In this document: piece by piece, positions 35,444 through 40,521 of the stretch | Numbering within the stretch: the stretch's first letter is position 1 | How the letters are laid out: every line of letters starts with the position of its first letter | NCBI GenBank assembly: GCA_024102915.1 | Contig: JAGFJG010000164.1 | Location: 1-40,521, forward strand | Direction: 5' to 3' | Origin: Caldilineales bacterium | GTDB lineage: Bacteria; Chloroflexota; Anaerolineae; J102 | Length of the DNA: 40,521 nt | Translations under genes and position numbers: made by a program | The notes under the pieces: generated by a model | The model's database searches: none | Told to the model about the DNA's origin: nothing | Seen by the model: the letters and a program-made list of their open reading frames with translations, nothing else

Positions 35444-35473
35444 TTGCCCAGACTGAGGTCTACGGGTTAGAAT
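35444..35473 (+). promoter_or_regulatory. Promoter of the glutamate dehydrogenase gene
   Basis: TTGCCC at 35444-35449 and TAGAAT at 35468-35473 are 18 bases apart. A start near 35480 would leave a leader of about 83 bases before the gene at 35563, with a hairpin right at its 5' end. Confidence 0.55.
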
Positions 35474-35483
35474 CTTTCCAGAT

Positions 35484-35504
35484 ATCGGCGTCTTGTGCGC
35501 CGAT
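35484..35504 (+). promoter_or_regulatory. Leader hairpin of the glutamate dehydrogenase transcript
   Basis: ATCGGCG at 35484-35490 pairs perfectly with CGCCGAT at 35498-35504 around a seven-base loop. A T-rich tract (TTTGGCTTTTTC) follows. It lies at the predicted 5' end of the transcript, so it may stabilise the mRNA or act as an attenuator; alternatively it could terminate read-through from uvrA. Confidence 0.45.
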
Positions 35505-35562
35505 TCTCTTTGGCTTTTTCCAGACGAACAGCTTACGTTCTTCAACGAGGAGGAACACGACA

Positions 35563-36822
35563 ATGACAGCAATGAAGCGGCGATATAGCGCTTCGGACGT
35601 GGCCAACGCCCAGTTCGACAAAGCGGTGCGTTTTATGCACTTGCCCGATGATCTGGTCGAGTACTTACGCACCCCCAAGCGCGAATTGACCGTTAATTTC
35701 CCGGTACTTATGGACGATGGCCGCATGCGGATGTTCACGGGTTACCGGATTCACCACAGCACGGTGAAGGGGCCGACGAAGGGCGGGATACGCTATCATC
35801 CGGATGTCACGATTGACGAAGTGCGGGCGCTGGCGATGTGGATGACCTGGAAGTGTGCGCTGATGAATATCCCTTATGGCGGAGCCAAAGGCGGTGTGCA
35901 GGTCGATCCCAAGGAGTTGTCGCGCAATGAATTGCGGCGGCTGACCCGGCGCTATGCCACCGAAATCAGCATTCTGATCAGCCCGGAAGGCGATGTGCCT
36001 GCGCCCGACGTGGGCACCAATCCGCAGATTATGGCCTGGATCATGGATACTTATTCGATGCATCGCGGCTATAGCGCACCGGCTGTCGTCACCGGGAAGC
36101 CAATCAGCGTGGGCGGCTCGCAAGGCCGGATCGAAGCGACCGGAACCGGGGTGATGTTCACGACGATTGAAGCGATGCGACATCTGGGCATGGAGCCGGG
36201 CGACACGCGCGTTGCTGTACAGGGTTTTGGCAATGTAGGGTCGGTGGCTGCGTTGCGGCTGTGGGAACAGGGCTGCCGCGTGGTCGCTGTCAGCGATGTC
36301 AATGGCGGCATTCGTAATCCCCGTGGATTGAATGTCCGTGATCTGATGCGGCATCAGGCGAAGAGCGGCACGGTTGTGGACTATCCGGATGGCGAGCGCA
36401 TTTCCAATTACGAGGTGCTCACTGCCGATTGTGACGTTCTCGTCCCGGCGGCGTTGGAAGGCGTGATCGACGAGATCGTAGCGCCGGAAGTTAAGGCGAG
36501 ATTGATTGCCGAAGGCGCCAACGGGCCATGTACGACCGAAGGCGAGGCGATTCTGTTGGAACGTGGCGTCGTATTTATCCCCGACATCCTCTGCAACGCC
36601 GGCGGAGTCACCGTATCCTATTTCGAATGGGTGCAGGATTTGCAGGCGTTTTTCTGGACCGAGGACGAGATCGTGGAACGGTTGCGCCGGATCATGCTGG
36701 AGAATTTCCACGCCGTATGGGATGCAGCCCTGGAAAAGAAGATCGACATGCGCACTGCCGCTTACACGCTCGCCATCGGTCGGGTGGTGGATGCCGTCGA
36801 GGCCCGCGGGATATATCCCTAG
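35563..36822 (+). CDS. gdhA: Glutamate dehydrogenase (Glu/Leu/Phe/Val dehydrogenase family)
   Basis: The 419-residue enzyme follows a strong AGGAGG site near 35548. The substrate-binding and catalytic lysines are K73 in [13 protein letters not shown]97 in MTWKCAL and K109 in PYGGAKGG, all typical of glutamate dehydrogenases. The coenzyme domain has GFGNVG. It interconverts glutamate and 2-oxoglutarate plus ammonia with NAD(P). Length and motifs match the hexameric 45-kDa class. Glutamate preference over branched-chain amino acids is inferred from the motifs. It is monocistronic with its own promoter and leader hairpin, and ends ten bases before a convergent gene. Confidence 0.93.
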   Translation: MTAMKRRYSASDVANAQFDKAVRFMHLPDDLVEYLRTPKRELTVNFPVLMDDGRMRMFTGYRIHHSTVKGPTKGGIRYHPDVTIDEVRALAMWMTWKCALMNIPYGGAKGGVQVDPKELSRNELRRLTRRYATEISILISPEGDVPAPDVGTNPQIMAWIMDTYSMHRGYSAPAVVTGKPISVGGSQGRIEATGTGVMFTTIEAMRHLGMEPGDTRVAVQGFGNVGSVAALRLWEQGCRVVAVSDVNGGIRNPRGLNVRDLMRHQAKSGTVVDYPDGERISNYEVLTADCDVLVPAALEGVIDEIVAPEVKARLIAEGANGPCTTEGEAILLERGVVFIPDILCNAGGVTVSYFEWVQDLQAFFWTEDEIVERLRRIMLENFHAVWDAALEKKIDMRTAAYTLAIGRVVDAVEARGIYP

Positions 36823-36832
36823 CCAGTAAGCA

Positions 36833-38824
36833 TTAGTTCTCCCCGACCGTAAACTGCACCTCGACTGCATCGCCGTCGTCGAGCCGTTGGGCGCGTCCGC
36901 CATCGATCCGGCTGTATAATCCCGCCCGCCACGTGTATTCCCCTGCCGGCAGCGCCACGCGATAGGGCTGGACGAGGATGTCGCCCGGCCACCAATCACG
37001 ACTGAGCAACGCCATGCCGTCGGCCTGCGCCGCCATCTCGCCCTTGCCATTCACGATGTGATTGAAGGCTGTGAAATCACGCGTCCGAACATCGGGAGCG
37101 GGGTCAGTCACCCGCCAGACCAGGGCGATTTCAAAACCTTGACCGGCCGGCATTTCCTGCGGAAAGTTGAAGCCAAGCAATTCCACACCCAGGTCGAATG
37201 CGACCGGGGGTTTCAGTGTGACGGTCGTGAGATTATCGGGCGATTGTTTCGGCAGGTGAAACAGGATCGCCGGGGGCCGCCCGGCTGCGAGTTCGCCTTG
37301 CCACAATCGCTCGCCGAGTGCGTCCAATTCGGCTCTGCCTTCCGGCGAATCCAAGGCCCAGAAATACAGGCTATCCTGGGCATCACTGAGAAGCAGGGCG
37401 GCGGGCGATTTTGGTGCGACAAATCGGGCGAAGGGCGGGCTGCCGATCAGCGCGGCGACCACGGCGGCATCGCCATCTTGCGCCGGGTCCACGCCAGACA
37501 CGGCCACACGAATCTGGTCGAGATTCAAGTCGTCCGCAGCGCTGGCGGCCACGTCCATTGCTTGCTGCCATTTCTGCAAAGGCACGCCGAATGCAGCTGC
37601 GCCCGCCCCGGATTGCACTTGGCCCAGGACGTTTGCGTAGGCGGCTATCCAGGCAAGAACAATGCCTACGACGATGACCCAACCCACCCCGGCGACGTAA
37701 CGACGGGCGGATGAGGACGCAGGTGTATCGAGCAGGCCATCGATGCCCAGGGCGAAGAAAAGGGCGGGGAGAGGGAGGAGGATGGTCCAATATTGCAGGT
37801 AGATCGCCGATGGGGCGACCAGAAATGCAAGCGTCGGTCCTAGCCCCCAGGCCAGCAAGAGTTGTGCGGTGAGCTTACGTTCAGGCTTTCGCAGCCACAG
37901 CGCCGTGCGGATGATGCCGGTCATTAACAGGAAAATCGATAGCAACCCAGCCAACCTGATAGGCGACCAGGCAGGGCTAGTCGCCACCATTCCCATCAGA
38001 CTATCGATGCCCCATCCGGCGAAAAGCTGTGAGGGTTGCGCCAGTCTTTCCAGCAGGGGTTGACCGCCATTCACGGCGGAACCGACGAAGCCAGATGCCT
38101 GGTCGAGTGATGCCAGCCCGGATCCAAGCCAGCCGAGAAGTCCCCAACCGTAAGGAACTAACAGAATCAGCCCGACCAGGATTCCCCAGCCAAATCGGCG
38201 CGTTCGCCAGCGTTTGGGTGCGACCAGAATGGCCGCCAGCCAGCTCAACCCCTGTACCAGCGCCAGCGTGTGGGTGAGCAATTGCAGTGATGCCAGCACC
38301 GGGAACCAGAATGTCGAACGCTTGTCTCTGCGGACGACGACGTTCCAGGCCAACAGCAACAGCGCAACCGAGAGTACGACCTGCACGTGCGCCCATAGCT
38401 TGCGGTCATAGAGGATGAGCCAGGGATTGGCGGCGAGGTAAAGTGAAGCCACCAAGGCCGCCCTTCTTCCGGCGATTCGCCTGCCCAGGACATAAACCAA
38501 TGCAACAGCCGCCACCCCCAGCGCCCCGGTAAACCAGATAGCCGCCTCAACCCGACCGCCGGTGAGCGCCAGCGGAATCGCCAGCAAATAAGCATCGAGC
38601 GCCGATCGTTGCAATCCCAACGAGGTGCCGCCGCTGAGCAAGGGCCACGATTCCCCGGCGGCGATCTCCATCGCCATCCCGGTGATATGCGCCTCGTCGT
38701 ATTTGAATTCCACCCATCCCGGCTGCCACCAGCGTAACCCGGCCGCCAGCATCAGGACGACCAGAACAGGCAGATTGGCGATGAGTCGTCGCCGCATGGA
38801 CGGTTTGGCGCGGGGCTGATGCAT
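36833..38824 (-). CDS. GT-C fold membrane glycosyltransferase (family 39/ArnT-like)
   Basis: The start at 38824 (MHQPRAKPSMRRRLI) is a choice among ATGs at 38866, 38824 and 38797, none with a clear ribosome site; it gives 663 residues. The first outer loop carries the acidic pair of GT-C enzymes, D43-E44 in VEFKYDEAHITG. About ten to twelve membrane segments follow (for example LALVQGLSWLAAILVAP), then an outer soluble domain of about 270 residues rich in strands (WRVTDPAPDVRTRDF). Such enzymes transfer a sugar from a polyprenyl-phosphate donor to protein or lipid. The substrate is unknown. Confidence 0.85.
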   Translation of the reverse strand: MHQPRAKPSMRRRLIANLPVLVVLMLAAGLRWWQPGWVEFKYDEAHITGMAMEIAAGESWPLLSGGTSLGLQRSALDAYLLAIPLALTGGRVEAAIWFTGALGVAAVALVYVLGRRIAGRRAALVASLYLAANPWLILYDRKLWAHVQVVLSVALLLLAWNVVVRRDKRSTFWFPVLASLQLLTHTLALVQGLSWLAAILVAPKRWRTRRFGWGILVGLILLVPYGWGLLGWLGSGLASLDQASGFVGSAVNGGQPLLERLAQPSQLFAGWGIDSLMGMVATSPAWSPIRLAGLLSIFLLMTGIIRTALWLRKPERKLTAQLLLAWGLGPTLAFLVAPSAIYLQYWTILLPLPALFFALGIDGLLDTPASSSARRYVAGVGWVIVVGIVLAWIAAYANVLGQVQSGAGAAAFGVPLQKWQQAMDVAASAADDLNLDQIRVAVSGVDPAQDGDAAVVAALIGSPPFARFVAPKSPAALLLSDAQDSLYFWALDSPEGRAELDALGERLWQGELAAGRPPAILFHLPKQSPDNLTTVTLKPPVAFDLGVELLGFNFPQEMPAGQGFEIALVWRVTDPAPDVRTRDFTAFNHIVNGKGEMAAQADGMALLSRDWWPGDILVQPYRVALPAGEYTWRAGLYSRIDGGRAQRLDDGDAVEVQFTVGEN

Positions 38825-38918
38825 ATTTGCATTCAAACACGGTGCGGCGACCTGCCGCAAATCCATGCATCGCAGTCGATTTTGACCTCGTGAATTGGGT
38901 GTTCAGATTCCGGATGGT

Positions 38919-38947
38919 TTGCGCGTCTATTCTCGCCCGACTATAAT
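38919..38947 (+). promoter_or_regulatory. Promoter of the winged-helix regulator
   Basis: TTGCGC at 38919-38924 and a perfect TATAAT at 38942-38947 are separated by exactly 17 bases. It is the best sigma-70-type match in the window and lies about 65 bases before the start at 39011. Confidence 0.65.
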
Positions 38948-39010
38948 GATTTTGTTGCGTTTGTTCCGCCCATTGCATAGGCGCTCACAGCAGGAGGATG
39001 TCAAGAACGG

Positions 39011-39688
39011 ATGGTTTCGCGCGTGCTTTTCGTAGGAAAGGTTGCGGACAATCGAAAATTTCACGTCAGCCTGCAGGATCAAGGCTACGAAGTGCGATCT
39101 GCGGAAGGTCTTCGCGCCACCCTCAAAGCGCTTGCGGACTTTGAGCCGCAATGCCTGATTGTCGATATGGCCAATGCCAGTGAGCAAACCGTGAGCCGGA
39201 TCACCCGGTCTGGCTCACGCCGGGATGACAAGCCTTTTATTTTGTTGTTGACCAATCATCGCACCATCCCTGACGATATCGTTTACGATGATTTTCTGGT
39301 GCGGCCATTTACGGCCAATAAGTTGGGAAGTAAGGTCGCTGCACTGCTTGAATCTCGGGCTGGTTTTGTGTTGCGCCTGGGACCAATCACCCTGGATCGG
39401 CGTACGCAACAGGTGCAGACGCCGAATGGCGAATGCCAGTTGACGCCCAAACAGTACGAACTCCTTGATTTCTTTTTCCAACACCCAGGCGAAATTGTCA
39501 CACGCAAGCAGCTGATGGAGCAGGTGTGGAAAACATCTTATCTGGGCGACACGCGCACGCTGGATGTTCACATTCGCTGGCTGCGAGAATGTGTGGAGAA
39601 GGATGCCAGCAATCCCGTCCTCATCCGCACGCACCGGGGACAGGGGTATAGCCTGGAAATAGAAGGCCCTGTCGAAACAGTCGGATAG
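39011..39688 (+). CDS. OmpR-type winged-helix regulator with degenerate receiver
   Basis: The 225-residue protein has a C-terminal winged helix (about 125-218): CQLTPKQYELLDFFFQHPGE, then TLDVHIRWLRECVEKD and RTHRGQGYSLE, matching OmpR/PhoB. The N-terminal receiver is altered. A putative phosphoacceptor D52 remains in LIVDMA, but the acidic pair is replaced by GK at residues 9-10 and the conserved lysine is R98 (FLVRPF). It therefore probably works without standard phosphorylation, as an atypical response regulator. No kinase gene lies next to it. An AGGAGG site sits 13 bases before the start, longer than usual. Targets are unknown. Confidence 0.85.
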   Translation: MVSRVLFVGKVADNRKFHVSLQDQGYEVRSAEGLRATLKALADFEPQCLIVDMANASEQTVSRITRSGSRRDDKPFILLLTNHRTIPDDIVYDDFLVRPFTANKLGSKVAALLESRAGFVLRLGPITLDRRTQQVQTPNGECQLTPKQYELLDFFFQHPGEIVTRKQLMEQVWKTSYLGDTRTLDVHIRWLRECVEKDASNPVLIRTHRGQGYSLEIEGPVETVG

Positions 39689-39703
39689 GAGCGATTGCGC
39701 GGG

Positions 39704-40123
39704 CTAATAAGCGATTCGGTTCGGTGGCTCGCCGTTGGCATAGTGTGCGATGTCATCACCGCCAAACACTCGCTGAACCCAGACCCTTTCGTGTTCTCGA
39801 CCGCCGTAATCAGCGTCCCACGGCAGCGGCGGCTGTGGGGATGGCAGCGCCGCCCGATGAGCGGGGTGGGGAAGTGTGGGCGGTGGGGATTGCACGATCA
39901 CTACGGGCGGGGCGGTATAGGCAGAATCCTGTCGTTGTGCGCTATCGTTTCTCGATTGTGAACGCACGTAGAAAAAGAGGATGGCATTTGTCGGCAGCAA
40001 AATGAGGACGCCGACCAGAATGCCGATCACAAGCGCCAGGGCGTCGGTGCTCAGCCGCCACGCAGCCACAGCGCTGAACAGGCTGACACTGACGACAAAA
40101 CCGGTGATCAGACAACCACGCAT
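39704..40123 (-). CDS. Two-TM protein with proline-rich tail, unknown function
   Basis: The 139-residue protein has two membrane segments in the first 52 residues (LITGFVVSVSLFSAVAAW and ALVIGILVGVLILLPTNAIL), then a polar, Pro-rich tail (PPTLPHPAHRAALPSPQPP). It starts three bases after the FtsK-like stop, so it is probably co-transcribed with it. No domain is recognised. The tail would lie in the cytoplasm if the N-terminus is inside. A link to DNA translocation is only suggested by position. Confidence 0.65.
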   Translation of the reverse strand: MRGCLITGFVVSVSLFSAVAAWRLSTDALALVIGILVGVLILLPTNAILFFYVRSQSRNDSAQRQDSAYTAPPVVIVQSPPPTLPHPAHRAALPSPQPPLPWDADYGGREHERVWVQRVFGGDDIAHYANGEPPNRIAY

Positions 40124-40126
40124 CGT

Positions 40127-40521
40127 TTAAACACGCCCACTTTTTTGAGGAAATCGTCGCATCTGTTCAGCGATCTCATCTTCACTGCACAGAGCCGCCT
40201 GCATGCGAATGCTCTGACCGCGGGAGACGAGGAGGAAATCGCCGCGCCCGCGCAACTTCTCAGCGCCGCTGGCAGCGATGCCCGTCGCCACCTTGGCATC
40301 CTCCGGGCTGCCCACCGCCCCCACCAACCGCACAGGCAGATTGGCCTTGACCAGACTGCCCACCACCGTGGCGGCAGGACGCTGCGTCGCCACAATCACA
40401 TGCACGCCCGCTTCCCGGCCTCGCTGCGTCAACCTCGTCAGCGAATCCTCCACCGCCTTGCCGCCCACCATGCGCAGGTCGGCCAACTCATCGATAACGA
40501 TGACGAGGGCGGGCGTGCTGC
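40127..40521 (-). CDS. FtsK/SpoIIIE-type DNA translocase, C-terminal part (5' end outside window)
   Basis: The frame is open to the window edge. Visible are Walker B (ALVIVIDELADLRM), then HVIVATQRPAATVVGSLVKA and GAEKLRGRGDFLL, all characteristic of the FtsK motor domain. It uses ATP to pump double-stranded DNA. The protein ends about 120 residues after Walker B, so the gamma winged-helix domain that reads KOPS/SRS sequences in canonical FtsK is absent. It may be a shortened FtsK or a conjugation/SpoIIIE-like relative. Confidence 0.88.
   Translation of the reverse strand, partial: STPALVIVIDELADLRMVGGKAVEDSLTRLTQRGREAGVHVIVATQRPAATVVGSLVKANLPVRLVGAVGSPEDAKVATGIAASGAEKLRGRGDFLLVSRGQSIRMQAALCSEDEIAEQMRRFPQKSGRV

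Noticed and set aside
38998..39150. Short open frame starting at an ATG directly after AGGAGG, upstream of the winged-helix regulator
   Set aside because: The AGGAGG touches the ATG, so spacing is impossible for initiation, and the frame overlaps the clear regulator in another frame.

Overview
The window looks like a chromosome segment of a GC-rich, free-living bacterium, most likely a member of the Chloroflexota (Anaerolineae/Caldilineae-like). The reasons are a 1792-residue secreted protein combining Asp-box (BNR) propellers with long Thr/Pro-rich linkers and a YLPMMLK-type motif, dense co-directional operons, many Chloroflexota-style DUF433/PIN and nucleotidyltransferase modules, and roughly 60% or higher GC in most coding regions. 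This assignment is an inference from protein style, not from a marker gene search.

Layout. Positions 1-6485 (+) form a Type III-like restriction-modification locus: the 3' part of a DNA methyltransferase (mod) and a complete ATP-dependent restriction subunit (res). Two small modules lie between them: a 79-aa protein with a nucleotidyltransferase, and a DUF433/DUF5615 (PIN-like) pair. A decayed copy of the start of res lies between these two modules, which suggests the locus was assembled by insertion. Positions 6521-11899 (-) hold one giant secreted multi-propeller protein. Positions 12125-19104 (+) hold a small membrane protein, an ABC export ATPase, two ABC-2 permeases, and a histidine kinase with its LuxR-type response regulator. 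An antisense MntA/HepT toxin-antitoxin pair is lodged between the ATPase and its permeases.

Positions 19096-30478 (-) read as one tightly packed nine-gene unit. In transcription order it encodes an O-antigen-ligase-like protein, a Wzz-like chain-length protein, an amidase, an ABC ATPase, two ABC-2 permeases, a zinc dehydrogenase, an NmrA-like oxidoreductase and an exported alpha/beta hydrolase. A recognisable promoter lies at its head (30523-30552), divergent from a second promoter that drives 30732 onward.

Positions 30732-40521 hold a histidine phosphatase fused to a methyltransferase-like remnant, a small membrane-anchored protein, uvrA, a glutamate dehydrogenase with a hairpin leader, a membrane glycosyltransferase (-), a winged-helix regulator with a degenerate receiver, a two-TM protein (-), and the C-terminal end of an FtsK/SpoIIIE ATPase (-) that runs off the window.

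The points most worth a second look are the modular RM locus with its res-start scar and AT-rich methyltransferase segment, the antisense MntA/HepT pair inside an ABC operon, the phosphatase-methyltransferase fusion and the nine-gene envelope operon. No rRNA, tRNA, CRISPR array, IS element or origin was seen.
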